Origin: Rheinheimera mesophila
Lineage (GTDB): Bacteria; Pseudomonadota; Gammaproteobacteria; Enterobacterales; Alteromonadaceae
Direction of reading: 5' to 3'
Assembly: GCF_000986865.1 (NCBI RefSeq)
Contig: NZ_LAVS01000012.1
Coordinates: 1 to 64,000 of the forward strand
DNA length: 64,000 bases
Each line of letters begins with the position of its first letter. The stretch's first letter is position 1. Under the pieces are notes generated by a model. The model did not search any database. It was not told the DNA's origin and worked only from the letters and a program-made list of their open reading frames with translations. Positions 20,581-31,513 of this stretch are shown here, one piece after another. Both the position numbers and the translations under genes were made by a program.

Positions 20581-21423
20581 ATGTTATTGCAGTTACCCCG
20601 TCAGCGGCAGTTGGATTTATCCCGCCCTAAAGTCATGGGTATTTTAAATATCACCCCGGATTCGTTTTCTGATGGCGGCCGCTTTATTGGTAAAGACGCA
20701 GCTATCTCTCAGGCTCGGGCCATGCTTGCTGCGGGTGCTGCTATTTTAGATATAGGGGGAGAATCGACCCGGCCAGGGGCTGAAGAAGTCTCAGTACAAC
20801 AGGAGCTTGACCGGGTTTTGCCAGTGATTGAGGCTATTCGGTCTGAGCTGGACTGTATTATTTCTATCGATACCTGTAAAACTGCCGTGATGAAAGCCGC
20901 TGTGGCTGCCGGAGCCGATATCATCAATGATATTAAAGCTTTACTCGACACCGGAGCTGTCGACTTTGCCGCCTCGGCGCAGGTACCGGTTTGTCTGATG
21001 CATATGCAAGGTCAACCCAGAACCATGCAGCAATCGCCCGTCTATCAGAATGTAGTGAAGGAAGTCAGCGACTTTTTACAACACAGGGCAGCAGTTTGTG
21101 TTGCCGCCGGGATCTCTCGCAGCCAAATCATCCTTGATCCTGGCTTTGGTTTTGGTAAAAGCTTGCAGCATAACTACCAGTTGTTAAGTCAGCTTTCAGA
21201 ATTACTGTCATTAAATTATCCTGTTCTGGCTGGGATGTCGCGTAAGTCTATGATTGGTCAGTTAGTTAATGTTCCGACTGAGGAACGTTTGGCAGGTAGT
21301 TTGGCCTGTGCCACAATAGCTGTTATGAAAGGTGCCCGCATTATCCGCGTGCATGATGTAAAAGAAACTGTGCAGGCTGTGGCCGTTGCCACTGCCACTT
21401 TATTTGGAGTAGAGCATGTCTAG
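20581..21423 (+). CDS. folP: Dihydropteroate synthase
   Basis: Condenses p-aminobenzoate with dihydropterin pyrophosphate in folate synthesis; the family is the sulfonamide target. The 280-aa TIM-barrel protein shows the pterin-binding signatures [11 protein letters not shown] and [11 protein letters not shown], and DPGFGFGK later. AAGGAG lies just upstream of the ATG. Its last 8 bp overlap glmM, implying coupled translation. Confidence 0.98.
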   Translation: MLLQLPRQRQLDLSRPKVMGILNITPDSFSDGGRFIGKDAAISQARAMLAAGAAILDIGGESTRPGAEEVSVQQELDRVLPVIEAIRSELDCIISIDTCKTAVMKAAVAAGADIINDIKALLDTGAVDFAASAQVPVCLMHMQGQPRTMQQSPVYQNVVKEVSDFLQHRAAVCVAAGISRSQIILDPGFGFGKSLQHNYQLLSQLSELLSLNYPVLAGMSRKSMIGQLVNVPTEERLAGSLACATIAVMKGARIIRVHDVKETVQAVAVATATLFGVEHV

Positions 21424-22750
21424 GAAGTATTTTGGCACTGATGGTGTGCGTGGCAAAGTGGGTGAGTTTCCCATTACCCCTGAATTTGCAATGAAGTTAG
21501 GTTGGGCTGCTGGCCGGGTGTTATCGCAGCGCGGTACCAAAAAAGTATTAATTGGTAAAGACACCCGTATTTCGGGTTATTTGTTAGAAACCGCACTAGA
21601 AGCCGGTTTAGTGGCCGCAGGGGTGGATGTGCGTTTATTAGGTCCTATGCCTACACCTGCAGTGTCTTACTTGACCCGTACTTTCCGTGCTGAAGCTGGT
21701 ATTGTCATCAGCGCATCACACAATCCTTATTACGATAACGGCATCAAGTTTTTCTCCGCGGACGGCACCAAGTTACCGGACGATGTGGAGCTGGCTATTG
21801 AAGCGGCGATGGAACAACCTATGGTCTGTGAATCGTCAGAGCGTTTAGGTAAGGCGATGCGTATTGATGATGCCGCTGGCCGTTACATTGAATTCTGTAA
21901 AAGTCATATGCCTAACCATTTATCCTTAAGTGGTTTAAAAGTAGTGCTCGATTGTGCTCACGGCGCGACCTATCACATAGCTCCGAATGTATTCCGTGAG
22001 CTGGGGGCTGAGGTTCAGGCTATAGGCATCAGTCCGAATGGCTTAAATATTAACGACCACTGCGGTGCCACCCACACTGAATTGTTACAGCAGACAGTGG
22101 TGGAGACAGGTGCTGATTTAGGTATCGCCTACGATGGTGATGGCGATCGCGTGATGATGGTGGACCACACAGGTCGTGTCATTGATGGTGACGAAATCGT
22201 CTATATCATTGCCCGCAACGCACAAAAGCTGAATAAATTGCAAGGTGGTGTTGTTGGCACTCTGATGAGCAATATGGGACTCGAGCTGGCTCTGGCGGAG
22301 CTGGGCATTCCTTTTGCCCGCTCTAATGTGGGTGACCGCTATGTGGTTGAAATGCTGGCACAGAAAAACTGGCGTATCGGTGGTGAGAATTCAGGCCATG
22401 TGCTGAATCTAGATCATGCGGGCACAGGCGACGGCATTATTGCTTCTATCCAGGTATTAACCGCTATGCTGGAAGCCAAGTTGTCGTTGGCTGAACTGGC
22501 GCAGGGAATGACCAAATTGCCACAGGTACTGGTAAACGTGAAGTTTGAAAAAGGTACTGCTCCTTTAGAAAATCTACACGTCAAGAAAGTGATACAGCAG
22601 GTTGAGCAGGAGCTGAATGGTCAGGGTAGGGTATTGATCAGAAAATCCGGCACTGAGCCACTTATTCGTGTAATGGTGGAAGGAAGGATACAAGACGAAG
22701 TACAACAATATGCGCAAAAAATAGCCGATGCGGTCAGGGTTGCCAGCTAA
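21416..22750 (+). CDS. glmM: Phosphoglucosamine mutase
   Basis: Interconverts glucosamine-6-phosphate and glucosamine-1-phosphate for UDP-GlcNAc, and hence peptidoglycan and LPS. The 444-aa protein has the phosphoserine loop ISASHNP with Ser101 as the active-site serine, the Mg-binding DGDGDR motif and the C-terminal phosphate-binding segment [12 protein letters not shown]. It overlaps the end of folP. Confidence 0.98.
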   Translation: MSRKYFGTDGVRGKVGEFPITPEFAMKLGWAAGRVLSQRGTKKVLIGKDTRISGYLLETALEAGLVAAGVDVRLLGPMPTPAVSYLTRTFRAEAGIVISASHNPYYDNGIKFFSADGTKLPDDVELAIEAAMEQPMVCESSERLGKAMRIDDAAGRYIEFCKSHMPNHLSLSGLKVVLDCAHGATYHIAPNVFRELGAEVQAIGISPNGLNINDHCGATHTELLQQTVVETGADLGIAYDGDGDRVMMVDHTGRVIDGDEIVYIIARNAQKLNKLQGGVVGTLMSNMGLELALAELGIPFARSNVGDRYVVEMLAQKNWRIGGENSGHVLNLDHAGTGDGIIASIQVLTAMLEAKLSLAELAQGMTKLPQVLVNVKFEKGTAPLENLHVKKVIQQVEQELNGQGRVLIRKSGTEPLIRVMVEGRIQDEVQQYAQKIADAVRVAS

Positions 22751-22783
22751 AAACGGCTAATTTAACCATCAAGTCTTGTTTGA

Positions 22784-22816
22784 GCGGGCGAGGTTAGTTA
22801 CTATCTCGCCCGTTTT
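22784..22816 (+). terminator. Probable terminator after glmM
   Basis: CGGGCGAG/CTCGCCCG, an 8-bp stem with a 12-nt loop followed by TTTT. It lies between glmM and tpiA and could be a partial terminator. Confidence 0.7.
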
Positions 22817-22833
22817 AATTCAGAGGCAATAAC

Positions 22834-23580
22834 ATGAGACAACGCAAGCCGTTAGTGGTCGCTAACTGGAAAATGAATGGCAGCTTCGATCTGGTTCAAC
22901 AGATGTCAGCCGCCTTGTCTGTGTTAACACAACCTCTGCCTGATATTTTGATCTGTCCTCCGGTAATTCTTCTGCCTCACTTTCCAAAACATCCGAATTA
23001 TTTGTTGGGTGCTCAGAATGTGAGCGAACAGTTGGCAGGGGCCTTTACCGGTGAAATCTCTGCAGATATGCTACGTGCCGCTGCTGCGTCTTATGTGATC
23101 GTTGGTCATTCAGAACGTCGTACTTTGTACGGTGAACAGGATGCTGTGATCAGTCAGAAAGTAAAAGTGGCGATAGATTCAGGTCTGACCCCTATACTTT
23201 GTGTAGGCGAGTCGCTGGTGCAAAGAGAAGAAGAAAAAACTTTGCAGGTTCTTGCACGGCAATTGGATGCGGTGTATGCTGCGCAGCCTCATTTACTGGC
23301 GCATTCTGTGGTAAGTTACGAACCGATTTGGGCTATAGGCACAGGTCGCACCGCGACACCAGAACAAGCTCAGCAAGTGCATCAGTTTATCCGCCAGCAT
23401 CTGGCGCAGTACGATGCTCAGGCTGCCAATGAGTTAAGAATTATTTATGGTGGTAGTGTCACTGCCGCTAATTGTGAAGCCTTGTTTGCAGAGGCGGACA
23501 TAGACGGTGCCCTAATTGGTGGCGCCAGTTTAAAAGTGGCAGATTTTTCTGCGATTTGCACAATGGCAAAGGATTCATAA
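22834..23580 (+). CDS. tpiA: Triose-phosphate isomerase
   Basis: Interconverts dihydroxyacetone phosphate and glyceraldehyde-3-phosphate. The 248-aa protein has the catalytic residues in their usual motifs: Lys in NWKMNG, His in GHSERR and Glu in YEPIWAIGTG. The phosphate-binding GGS and GGA loops are near the C-terminus. Its TAA stop overlaps the secG ATG (TAATG), pointing to translational coupling. Confidence 0.98.
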   Translation: MRQRKPLVVANWKMNGSFDLVQQMSAALSVLTQPLPDILICPPVILLPHFPKHPNYLLGAQNVSEQLAGAFTGEISADMLRAAAASYVIVGHSERRTLYGEQDAVISQKVKVAIDSGLTPILCVGESLVQREEEKTLQVLARQLDAVYAAQPHLLAHSVVSYEPIWAIGTGRTATPEQAQQVHQFIRQHLAQYDAQAANELRIIYGGSVTAANCEALFAEADIDGALIGGASLKVADFSAICTMAKDS

Positions 23581-23918
23581 TGTACGAACTGTTTATTGTA
23601 TTGTATCTGTTGGTTGCATTAGCGCTGATCGTTCTGGTGTTAATCCAGCATGGTAAAGGTGCTGATATGGGCGCCTCTTTTGGTGCCGGTGGTTCAGCCA
23701 CTATTTTCGGCTCTTCAGGTACAGGTAACTTTTTAACTCGTACCACCACAGTGTTAGCTACTTTGTTTTTCGCTTTAAGTCTGTTGCTGGGTAACCTGAG
23801 CACAGACCGCGTGAAAGCGGTAGACGAATGGCAGGATTTATCTGTTCCGGTTGAAACAAAAGCAGCTGACGCAGCAGAAGAGAAAAAGCCAGCATCAGAT
23901 ATTCCTGTAGGAAACTGA
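23580..23918 (+). CDS. secG: Protein translocase subunit SecG
   Basis: A small subunit of the SecYEG channel in the inner membrane. The 112-aa protein has two membrane segments (about 2-22 and 53-75) around the conserved GKGADMGASFGAGGS loop, and an acidic/alanine-rich tail. I start it at 23580 (MYELFIVLYLL), with AAAGGA at 23568-23573, not at the in-frame TTG at 23556. The tRNA-Leu gene follows 18 bp later and may share the transcript. Confidence 0.97.
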   Translation: MYELFIVLYLLVALALIVLVLIQHGKGADMGASFGAGGSATIFGSSGTGNFLTRTTTVLATLFFALSLLLGNLSTDRVKAVDEWQDLSVPVETKAADAAEEKKPASDIPVGN

Positions 23919-23936
23919 TTGCACCTCTGATTTTTA

Positions 23937-24021
23937 GCCGAGATGGTGAAATTGGTATACACGCTACCTTGAGGTGGTAGTGCCTTCGGGCGTGCGGGTT
24001 CAAGTCCCGCTCTCGGCACCA
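23937..24021 (+). tRNA. leuU: tRNA-Leu (GAG)
   Basis: An 85-nt class II tRNA with encoded CCA. Acceptor arms GCCGAGA/TCTCGGC pair perfectly, the anticodon loop TTGAGGT gives GAG, and a variable arm and a GGTTCAAGTCC T-arm follow. Its place right after secG matches leuU of E. coli. Confidence 0.97.
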
Positions 24022-24091
24022 ATACAAAAAGCACGGCAAGCAATGCTTGCGATAGTCACACCAGGACTATATAATGTGCGTCGCTTACGGA

Positions 24092-24168
<77 letters not shown>

Positions 24169-24207
24169 AATTCGCCAAGGTTCGAAGGAAATAAAGAAAA
24201 AAGCCCA

Positions 24208-24268
24208 CGGGCTCCTCTTTATAACCCCGGGCGAAGGTAGTCGGTTCAAATCCGGCTCCCGCAACCAA
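24208..24268 (+). pseudogene. Broken duplicate of the 3' half of tRNA-fMet
   Basis: Bases 24240-24268 repeat exactly the last 28 bases of the initiator tRNA plus one flanking base (29 bp, 24141-24169), including the T-arm, acceptor strand and CCA. With one mismatch the match extends to 37 bp (24232-24268 against 24133-24169). Further upstream, CGGGCTC and ATAACC of the anticodon arm are recognisable but split by about 6 and 5 extra bases. No 5' half exists, so it cannot be a working tRNA. Confidence 0.88.
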
Positions 24269-24434
24269 CTTTTACTGATAAATAAAACTTCGCAAGTTTC
24301 ATTAAGCAGAAAAGTTGTAACCGTAAGATGCTTCTGTCAGACAGAGGCTTTGCCCAGGTGAAACAGTTCGCTGTTAAACCTACAGAATTCAGGGTTTTGA
24401 TTGGCGATATCAGAACCCAGTCAGCTCCTAAAGT

Positions 24435-24460
24435 CGCCCCGAGATTTCGGGGCGTTTTTA
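24435..24460 (+). terminator. Terminator upstream of rimP
   Basis: CGCCCCGA/TCGGGGCG, an 8-bp stem with a 4-nt loop and five T residues. It ends tRNA transcription and separates it from the rimP-nusA-infB operon, whose promoter should lie at 24461-24516. Confidence 0.9.
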
Positions 24461-24526
24461 TATCTGGCGACAAGGTTGTACTACTATTCTGGGCTCTATG
24501 CCCTTTTTTTATTTCTGGAGGTCTCT

Positions 24527-24982
24527 TTGACTAAACAAGAACAGCAGTTAACTGAGCTGTTAACGCCAACAGTAGAAGCCGCAGGCTTTGAGCTGGTCGG
24601 CATTGAGTTCGTTCGTGCTGGACGTCACTCTATTTTGCGGGTTTATATTGACCATCAGGATGGGATTACGGTGGATCATTGCGCCACGGTAAGCCGTGAA
24701 GTGAGTGCGTTGCTTGATGTTGAAGACCCTATTCCGAATGAATATTTCCTTGAAGTGTCTTCCCCTGGTTTAGACAGACCACTTTTTACTCCAGCGCATT
24801 TTGCCAAAGTTGTTGGTCAGATCATTGAAGTAAAGCTGGCTATTCCTCAAGATGGACGCCGCAAATTTAAAGGCCTGCTGACACAAATCGAAGACGATAT
24901 GTTAGTAGTGGAAGTGGATGGCAAACTCTACCGTTTGCTGATGAATAACGTAGATAAAGCGAACGTAGTGCCTGTGTTCTGA
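24527..24982 (+). CDS. rimP: Ribosome maturation factor RimP
   Basis: Needed for 30S subunit maturation. The 151-aa protein has the conserved segments [28 protein letters not shown] and [11 protein letters not shown]. The start is a TTG at 24527 with GGAGG at 24517-24521, giving [12 protein letters not shown]; the frame stays open upstream, but that part lacks homology and contains the terminator. First gene of rimP-nusA-infB. Confidence 0.96.
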   Translation: MTKQEQQLTELLTPTVEAAGFELVGIEFVRAGRHSILRVYIDHQDGITVDHCATVSREVSALLDVEDPIPNEYFLEVSSPGLDRPLFTPAHFAKVVGQIIEVKLAIPQDGRRKFKGLLTQIEDDMLVVEVDGKLYRLLMNNVDKANVVPVF

Positions 24983-25010
24983 TACACAGGTCAAAGCGAG
25001 GCAAAATAAT

Positions 25011-26507
25011 ATGGCTAAAGAAATTTTATTAGTAGTAGATGCGGTCTCGAATGAAAAGTCAGTACCGCGCGAGAAAATTTTCCAGGCGTTAGAGTACGCG
25101 TTAGCGGCCGCCACTAAAAAGAAAAACGAAGGCGACATCGAAGTCCGTGTAGCTATTGATCGCAAAACTGGTGCTTATGAAACCTTCCGTCGCTGGTTGG
25201 TGATCCCGGACGATCAGGTACAAGAACATCCATACCGCGAAATCACTTTATCAGCCGCTCAATATGAAGAGCCGCATCTGAAGGTGGGTGATTATGTGGA
25301 AGAACAAATTGAATCCATTACCTTTGACCGGATCACCACACAAATGGCGAAACAGGTCATAGTACAAAAAGTACGTGAAGCAGAGCGTTCACAAGTAGTT
25401 GAAGCTTATGTCGATCAGGTCGGTGAGTTAGTCACAGGCGTAGTGAAAAAAGTAAACCGTGACAGCATCATCGTCGATTTAGGTAACAATGCAGAAGCCA
25501 TGTTAGCGAAAGAAGAGATGTTGCCACGTGAGACTTTCCGTCCGGGCGATCGTATCCGCACTTTGTTATACGAAGTTAAACCAGAAGCCCGTGGTGCTCA
25601 GCTATTTTTAAGCCGTACACGTCCTGAGATGCTGATTGAATTATTCCGCATCGAAGTGCCGGAAATTGGCGAAGAAATGATTGAGATCCGTGGTGCCGCG
25701 CGCGATCCGGGTTCACGCGCCAAAATCGCAGTGAAAACTAACGATCGTCGTATCGACCCTGTAGGTGCGTGCGTCGGCATGCGTGGTTCTCGTGTGCAGG
25801 CTGTGTCCAGTGAATTAACAGGTGAACGTGTTGACATCGTTTTATACGATGACAACCCGGCTCAGTTTGTGATCAACGCCATGTCTCCGGCCGAAGTGGC
25901 GTCCATCATTGTTGATGAAGACAAGCATTCGATGGATATTGCGGTAGAAGACAGCAATCTGGCGATGGCCATAGGTCGTGCAGGTCAAAACGTGCGTTTA
26001 GCCAGTCAGTTGACCGGCTGGGAGCTCAACGTGATGACAGTGTCGGCCATGAAAGCCAAACACCAGGAAGAAAATGCCAAGGTGCTTGACTTGTTTATGA
26101 CCGCCCTTGAAATCGACGAAGATTTTGCTGGCGTGTTAGTGGACGAAGGTTTCTCTACCTTAGAAGAGATTGCTTATGTTCCGGTTAGCGAACTGTTGTC
26201 CATCGATGGCTTGGACGAAGATACAGTCGAAGAGTTACGTAAACGTGCCAAAGCCGTATTAACCACACGTGCGCTGGCCAGCGAAGAATCACTGGAAGGC
26301 TCAGCGCCGAGTGAAGCATTAGTTAATCTGCCTGGTGTTGGCACCCACACAGCTTACGTGTTGGCCAGCAAAGGCGTCATCACGCTTGATGACCTGGCAG
26401 AGCTTGGGGTAGATGATTTGATTGAAATCGAAAAAATGACTGAAGAAAAAGCGGCAGAGCTGATTATGGCTGCCCGTAATATTGTTTGGTTCAGTGAAGA
26501 CAAATAA
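25011..26507 (+). CDS. nusA: Transcription termination/antitermination factor NusA
   Basis: Binds RNA polymerase and nascent RNA and modulates pausing, termination and rRNA antitermination. The 498-aa protein has the N-terminal polymerase-binding domain, an S1 domain (about 135-200), two KH domains ([14 protein letters not shown] and [12 protein letters not shown]) and two acidic C-terminal repeats, the arrangement of gammaproteobacterial NusA. It lies between rimP and infB. Confidence 0.99.
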   Translation: MAKEILLVVDAVSNEKSVPREKIFQALEYALAAATKKKNEGDIEVRVAIDRKTGAYETFRRWLVIPDDQVQEHPYREITLSAAQYEEPHLKVGDYVEEQIESITFDRITTQMAKQVIVQKVREAERSQVVEAYVDQVGELVTGVVKKVNRDSIIVDLGNNAEAMLAKEEMLPRETFRPGDRIRTLLYEVKPEARGAQLFLSRTRPEMLIELFRIEVPEIGEEMIEIRGAARDPGSRAKIAVKTNDRRIDPVGACVGMRGSRVQAVSSELTGERVDIVLYDDNPAQFVINAMSPAEVASIIVDEDKHSMDIAVEDSNLAMAIGRAGQNVRLASQLTGWELNVMTVSAMKAKHQEENAKVLDLFMTALEIDEDFAGVLVDEGFSTLEEIAYVPVSELLSIDGLDEDTVEELRKRAKAVLTTRALASEESLEGSAPSEALVNLPGVGTHTAYVLASKGVITLDDLAELGVDDLIEIEKMTEEKAAELIMAARNIVWFSEDK

Positions 26508-26533
26508 GTGGGTCAACGGAGGTAAAAACTGAC

Positions 26534-29212
26534 ATGGCAGATGTAACCATAGAAAAACTGGCCAGTGACGTCAATACGACTGTTGATCGTATAATCCAAC
26601 AGTTTGCCGATGCAGGCATAAAGAAACAAGCTGGCCAAATGGTCAATGAAGAAGAGAAAAAGACACTTCTGGATCATTTAAGCCGGGCCCATGGCGGTCA
26701 GTCCGCTGAACCGTCCAAACTGACATTAGTACGTAAAGAAAAAACCACGCTGAGTGTGGCGGGTGGCGCTGGCCGTAACCGTGAAATTCAGGTGGAAGTA
26801 CGTAAGCAAAAGACTTTTGTTAAACGTCCTTCAGGCGAAGAAGCTGCCAAGCTTGCAGAAGAAGAGCGTATTGCTGCTGAACAGGCGGCCGAAGCTGCAA
26901 AACGTGAACAAGAGCGTTTAGCTGCAGAACAAAAAGCCAAAGAAGAAGCCAACCGTAAAGCAAAAGAAGAAGCTGAGCGCAAAGCGGCAGAGCAGAAAAA
27001 GCGTGACGAAGCTAAACACGCTCAGTTGATGAAAGATAGATCGGAAGAAGCAGCACGTCGGGCAGCAAAAGAAGAAGCCAAACGTGAAGCGGAGCGGATC
27101 AAAGCACAACAGGAAGCTGAACTGTTACGTAAAATAGAAGCGGAAGCCAAACAACAGGCCGAAGCTGCGCGTCGTCTGGCTGAAGAAAATGCTGAGCGTT
27201 GGGCCAAAGAAGAAACTAAACCTGCGGACGAAGCCGATTATCACTTAACCAGCAATGTGTATGCGAAGCAAGCTGAAGACGAAGTGGATGCCCGTGAAGA
27301 ACGTGGTGGTCGTCGTACAGCGAAAAAAGCTCCTGCCGGTAAAGCCAAGAAAAAAGACGATGTGGATGATAAAGACGCCTTTAACCGCGCCAATCGCCAC
27401 AAGAAAAAGAAAACTCCTGCGAGTATGCAGCATGGTTTTAACAAACCAGCTCAGCCGGTCGAGCGTGAAGTCAAGATTGGTGAAACCATCACTGTGGCTG
27501 AATTAGCATCGAAGATGGCGGTGAAAGCATCGGAAGTGATCAAGGTCATGATGAAGATGGGCGCTATGGCGACTATCAACCAGGTGATTGATCAGGAAAC
27601 AGCCGCTATTGTCTGTGAAGAGATGGGCCACAAGTTCACTCTGACCAAAGAAAACGAGCTGGAAGAAGCGGTGATGTCTGACCGCGAGGGTCAGGGCGAG
27701 TTAGAGCCTCGGGCGCCGGTTGTGACTGTGATGGGTCACGTTGACCATGGTAAAACCTCTACACTGGATTACATCCGTAAAGCCAAAGTAGCAGCCGGCG
27801 AAGCCGGTGGTATTACGCAGCACATAGGTGCGTACCACGTTGAGACTGAGCGCGGTATGGTGACGTTCCTGGATACACCAGGTCACGCTGCCTTTACGTC
27901 TATGCGTGCCCGTGGTGCAAAAGCGACAGATATCGTGGTTCTGGTGGTTGCAGCGGACGATGGTGTGATGCCACAAACCAAAGAAGCTATTCAGCACGCG
28001 AAAGCTGCGGGTGTACCACTGGTTGTTGCGGTCAACAAAATGGATAAGCCAGATGCGGATCCGGACCGTGTTCGTAATGAATTATCTCAGTACGGCGTTA
28101 TTTCTGAAGAGTGGGGCGGTGATACTCAGTTCGTGCCTATCTCTGCAAAAACTGGTATGGGTATAGACGACCTGCTGGAAGCTATTCTGAACCAGGCTGA
28201 ACTGCTTGAATTAAAAGCGGTGAAAAAAGGTCTGGCCCGAGGCGTAGTAATCGAATCCCGTCTGGATAAAGGCCGTGGTCCTGTCGCATCTATCCTGGTT
28301 CAGGAAGGTACACTGCAACAAGGTGAAATCGTACTTTGTGGTTTCGAATATGGCCGCGTTCGGGCCATGCGTGACGAAAACGGTAAAGAGATCAAAACTG
28401 CTGGTCCTTCTATTCCGGTCGAAATTTTAGGTTTGTCCGGTGTACCTCAGGCTGGTGATGAAGTGACTGTGGTAAAAGACGAGCGTAAAGCCCGTGAAGT
28501 CGCTTTATATCGTCAGGGTAAATTCCGTGACGTTAAACTGGCTCGTCAGCAAAAATCTAAGCTGGAAAACATGTTTGCCAACATGTCAGAAGGCGATGTG
28601 GCAGAACTGAACATAGTGCTGAAAGCAGACGTTCAGGGTTCTGTTGAAGCCATCAGTGAATCCTTAAGCCGTCTGTCGACTGATGAAGTGAAAATCAAAA
28701 TCATCGGTAGTGGCGTGGGTGGTATTACTGAAACTGATGCGACTTTGGCCGCAGCTTCTTCAGCTATCATCATTGGTTTCAACGTACGTGCCGAAGGCAC
28801 AGCACGTAAGATCATTGAAGAAGAGAACCTGGACTTACGTTACTACAGCATCATTTATGAACTGTTAGACGAAGTACGTGCAGCGATGACAGGTATGTTA
28901 GCGCCTGAGTTTAAACAGCAGATCATAGGTCTGGCTCAGGTGCGTGATGTATTCCGTTCTCCGAAGTTTGGTGCTATCGCCGGCTGTATGGTGACCGAAG
29001 GTATCATCAAGCGCAACGCACCAATTCGCGTACTGCGTGACAACGTGGTTATTTTCGAAGGCGAGCTGGAATCCCTGCGTCGCTTCAAAGATGACGTATC
29101 CGAAGTACGCAACGGTTTTGAGTGTGGTATCGGCGTGAAGAACTACAACGACGTGCGTGAAGGCGACCAGATTGAAGTGTTTGAAGTGGTTCAGGTTGAA
29201 CGTACTTTATAA
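26534..29212 (+). CDS. infB: Translation initiation factor IF-2
   Basis: A GTPase that brings initiator fMet-tRNA to the 30S subunit. The 892-aa protein has the N-terminal IF2 domain, a long charged Ala/Glu/Lys-rich linker (about 95-260), and the G domain with GHVDHGKT at residues 401-408, DTPGH and NKMD. The C-terminal tRNA-binding domains follow. The GGAGG upstream at about 26518 supports the start. Shorter forms from internal starts are known in E. coli; none can be asserted here. Confidence 0.99.
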   Translation: MADVTIEKLASDVNTTVDRIIQQFADAGIKKQAGQMVNEEEKKTLLDHLSRAHGGQSAEPSKLTLVRKEKTTLSVAGGAGRNREIQVEVRKQKTFVKRPSGEEAAKLAEEERIAAEQAAEAAKREQERLAAEQKAKEEANRKAKEEAERKAAEQKKRDEAKHAQLMKDRSEEAARRAAKEEAKREAERIKAQQEAELLRKIEAEAKQQAEAARRLAEENAERWAKEETKPADEADYHLTSNVYAKQAEDEVDAREERGGRRTAKKAPAGKAKKKDDVDDKDAFNRANRHKKKKTPASMQHGFNKPAQPVEREVKIGETITVAELASKMAVKASEVIKVMMKMGAMATINQVIDQETAAIVCEEMGHKFTLTKENELEEAVMSDREGQGELEPRAPVVTVMGHVDHGKTSTLDYIRKAKVAAGEAGGITQHIGAYHVETERGMVTFLDTPGHAAFTSMRARGAKATDIVVLVVAADDGVMPQTKEAIQHAKAAGVPLVVAVNKMDKPDADPDRVRNELSQYGVISEEWGGDTQFVPISAKTGMGIDDLLEAILNQAELLELKAVKKGLARGVVIESRLDKGRGPVASILVQEGTLQQGEIVLCGFEYGRVRAMRDENGKEIKTAGPSIPVEILGLSGVPQAGDEVTVVKDERKAREVALYRQGKFRDVKLARQQKSKLENMFANMSEGDVAELNIVLKADVQGSVEAISESLSRLSTDEVKIKIIGSGVGGITETDATLAAASSAIIIGFNVRAEGTARKIIEEENLDLRYYSIIYELLDEVRAAMTGMLAPEFKQQIIGLAQVRDVFRSPKFGAIAGCMVTEGIIKRNAPIRVLRDNVVIFEGELESLRRFKDDVSEVRNGFECGIGVKNYNDVREGDQIEVFEVVQVERTL

Positions 29213-29251
29213 CCAGCATCTACGCTTTTAGATTATAGATACAGAGATCGG

Positions 29252-29275
29252 CAGGGGCATAGGCCCCTGTTTCTT
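29252..29275 (+). terminator. Attenuator-like hairpin after infB
   Basis: CAGGGGC/GCCCCTG stem with a 4-nt loop and a broken T run (TTTCTTTC), in the infB-rbfA spacer. It probably only partly terminates, since rbfA-truB are usually read from the same operon. Confidence 0.65.
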
Positions 29276-29301
29276 TCTGCTCACATCTGTTGGAAAGAGT
29301 T

Positions 29302-29730
29302 ATGGCTAAAGAATTTTCCCGGGTAGACCGTCTGTCGCAGCAAATGCAGCAGGAAATCGCAGTGATTTTACAACGTGAAATCAAAGACCCACGTTTACAC
29401 AACATGATTACTGTGTCTGACGTGAATGTGTCGCGTGACTTATCACACGCCAAAATTTATGTGACTTTTTTAGGTTTAGAAGCCGAAAAAGTAAAAGCAA
29501 ACCTGGATATTTTAAATGATGCTGTAGGTTATATCCGCAGTCTGATCGCCAAACGTATTCAGGCCAGAATTGTACCTACGATACGTTTTTACTTTGATCA
29601 GTCGTTGGATCAGGGCATCCGCATGGCCAACCTGGTGGAACAGGTTCGCCGTGACGATGAGAAGCGTCGTATTGAAGCAGGTCAGGAACCAGAGCGTAAA
29701 GCGAAGGTGGATAAGGACGAGGAAGAGTAA
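29302..29730 (+). CDS. rbfA: Ribosome-binding factor A
   Basis: A 30S assembly and cold-adaptation factor with a KH-like fold. The 142-aa protein begins MAKEFSRVDRL, the family start. GGAAAGAG upstream favours the ATG at 29302 over the TTG at 29290. The body contains VSRDLSHAKIYVTFLG and the C-terminus is charged and acidic. The stop overlaps the truB ATG (TAATG). Confidence 0.97.
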   Translation: MAKEFSRVDRLSQQMQQEIAVILQREIKDPRLHNMITVSDVNVSRDLSHAKIYVTFLGLEAEKVKANLDILNDAVGYIRSLIAKRIQARIVPTIRFYFDQSLDQGIRMANLVEQVRRDDEKRRIEAGQEPERKAKVDKDEEE

Positions 29731-30668
29731 TGGCACGTCGTGCTGTTCACGGCATTCTGTTGCTTGATAAGCCGTTAGACATTTCCAGCAATGGTATTTT
29801 GCAGCGGGTGCGTTGGCTGTATCAGGCTGAAAAGGCTGGCCACACCGGTGCTTTAGACCCGCTGGCCAGTGGTTTATTGCCGATTTGTTTTGGTGAAGCC
29901 ACCAAGTTTTGTCAGTTTTTATTGGATACAGACAAAACCTACCTGGTGACAGCTCATTTTGGTCTGCGCACCGACACCAGCGATGCAGCGGGTGAAGTTA
30001 TCAGCCGTAAACCTGTGGCTTTTGACCAAAGGATGCTGGAGCAGATAATGCAGCAGTTCCGTGGTCCGCAGATGCAAATTCCGACTATGTTTTCGGCCTT
30101 AAAGTATCAAGGGCAACCGCTTTATAAATATGCCCGCCAGGGCATTGAAGTACCGCGTGAAGCAAGGCCTATTACTATCTTCCGTTTTGAATTACAGCAG
30201 TTTGACGGCGAATACGCCAGCTTTCTGGTGCATTGCAGCAAAGGCACATATATCCGCACCTTAATCGACGATTTAGGTGAAGCTTTGGGTTGCGGCGCTT
30301 ATGTCAGTGCTTTACGCCGCATTCAGGTCGGGCCTTTTGATGCAACGCAGATGCTGACACAGGAACAACTGGTGCCCTTTAACGACAAGCAGGATTGGGC
30401 TAGCTTAGATGCCCTGTTGTTGCCAATGGATTTAGCCTTAACAGGTTTACCAGAGTTGCAACTGAATGAAGTGCAGCAAAAACGTCTAGTGCATGGCCAG
30501 ACGGTGCAGCTAAATGATACTGAATTGGCTGATTTTGGCTCAGCCTCGGCAGAGGCTGTGAAATTATATGGTTCGGCCGGACAATTTATCGGCGTGGCTG
30601 GGTTAGACTCTGGTGTGCTGTCGGTTCGCCGCTTGCTCAATACCAGTGTATGGCAAAGCGAAATTTAA
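29730..30668 (+). CDS. truB: tRNA pseudouridine-55 synthase
   Basis: Converts U55 in the T loop of tRNAs to pseudouridine. The 312-aa protein has the catalytic Asp43 in GHTGALDPLASGLLP, and GTYIRTLIDDLGE and a C-terminal PUA-like region downstream. It overlaps rbfA by one base. rpsO follows with its own promoter. Confidence 0.98.
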   Translation: MARRAVHGILLLDKPLDISSNGILQRVRWLYQAEKAGHTGALDPLASGLLPICFGEATKFCQFLLDTDKTYLVTAHFGLRTDTSDAAGEVISRKPVAFDQRMLEQIMQQFRGPQMQIPTMFSALKYQGQPLYKYARQGIEVPREARPITIFRFELQQFDGEYASFLVHCSKGTYIRTLIDDLGEALGCGAYVSALRRIQVGPFDATQMLTQEQLVPFNDKQDWASLDALLLPMDLALTGLPELQLNEVQQKRLVHGQTVQLNDTELADFGSASAEAVKLYGSAGQFIGVAGLDSGVLSVRRLLNTSVWQSEI

Positions 30669-30671
30669 CGC

Positions 30672-30700
30672 TTGTTTGTTTGAGTGAAAACGCATAGAAT
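30672..30700 (+). promoter_or_regulatory. rpsO promoter
   Basis: TTGTTT (30672-30677) and TAGAAT (30695-30700) are spaced by exactly 17 bp, a good sigma-70 match, about 67 bp upstream of the rpsO start codon. Confidence 0.72.
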
Positions 30701-30766
30701 GCGCGCTCATTTTCGTTGTGGCTGGATTAGTGGCCGGCTACAACACATCTCTCTATTGGAGGCTCT

Positions 30767-31036
30767 ATGTCACTAACTACAGCAGAAAAAGCGCAAATCT
30801 TAGCTGATTTCGCAGTTAAACAAGGCGATACCGGTTCACCAGAAGTACAAGTTGCATTATTAACTGCAACTATTGCTAAGTTACAACCACACTTTGCTGA
30901 CCACAAGCACGACCACCACTCACGTCGTGGCCTGTTACGCATGGTTAGCCAACGTCGTAAGTTATTAGATTACTTAAAAGGCAAAGACGCTCAGCGTTAC
31001 GCTACTCTGATCGAGCGTTTAGGTCTGCGTCGTTAA
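30767..31036 (+). CDS. rpsO: 30S ribosomal protein S15
   Basis: Primary 16S rRNA-binding protein of the platform. The 89-aa protein has normal length and the family signature from [26 protein letters not shown] precedes the ATG. In E. coli S15 represses its own mRNA; the roughly 60-nt leader here leaves room for that, but I cannot show the structure. A terminator follows. Confidence 0.99.
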   Translation: MSLTTAEKAQILADFAVKQGDTGSPEVQVALLTATIAKLQPHFADHKHDHHSRRGLLRMVSQRRKLLDYLKGKDAQRYATLIERLGLRR

Positions 31037-31053
31037 TTCGCAGCTTATGCCTG

Positions 31054-31082
31054 AAAAAAGCCAGTCTCCGACTGGCTTTTTT
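31054..31082 (+). terminator. rpsO terminator
   Basis: AAAAAAGCCAGT/ACTGGCTTTTTT with a short loop, 17 bp after the rpsO stop. It separates rpsO from pnp; some read-through is usual in this family of operons. Confidence 0.93.
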
Positions 31083-31513
31083 ATTCGCCGCCATCCATGG
31101 CGCTCACCCTGTCGGGCCATCGTCGCTTCGCTCCTATGTTCAAAATCGCTCCAGACGATTTTTTACATTTTGCTGTCCTGCAAAATGCCCTGTCGGACCA
31201 AAGTTGCTGCGTTGTTCACAAAACAGCAGGATAGCCGTTTTGCACAGCTTTAGCTGCCAAAGGTGAACATCATGGATGATGTGAGCAAAAAAGGTTCCTG
31301 ACCTTTTTGTTATTCTCTTAAACTTAGAAAAAATTCATATCAATGCAACTTAATGCCTGCATGATGTTCTTACCGCCCGGATATGTTTAAATTTTATACC
31401 CTTCAGCTCTGGTGCCAGCTATCTTTTAAGCGGTGTTACAGGCTATACTGTGCCGCGAAAAACAGACCAAAAGACTCCGCGAAAAAACGCGAAAAATAGA
31501 AAGGAAATAATCA
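31083..31513. repeat. rpsO-pnp spacer with dispersed-repeat-like hairpins
   Basis: A 431-bp spacer without a credible gene. The first 220 bp hold several small inverted repeats: CGCCAT/ATGGCG (31087-31100), AAAATCG/CGATTTT (about 31141-31162), CATTTTGC/GCAAAATG (about 31167-31189) and CATCAT/ATGATG (about 31270-31283). This resembles the short repeats scattered between genes in marine gammaproteobacteria. The last 200 bp lead to pnp; a TATACT box at 31444-31449 may be its -10, without a clear -35. Confidence 0.5.

Noticed and set aside
23468-24043. 191-codon open frame on the minus strand across tpiA, secG and tRNA-Leu
   Set aside because: It is antisense to three well-supported genes and covers a tRNA; it has no family resemblance and no ribosome-binding site.
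24401-24526. N-terminal extension of rimP by 42 codons
   Set aside because: The extension runs through an intrinsic terminator and lacks similarity to RimP; a TTG with GGAGG at the right distance explains the start better.
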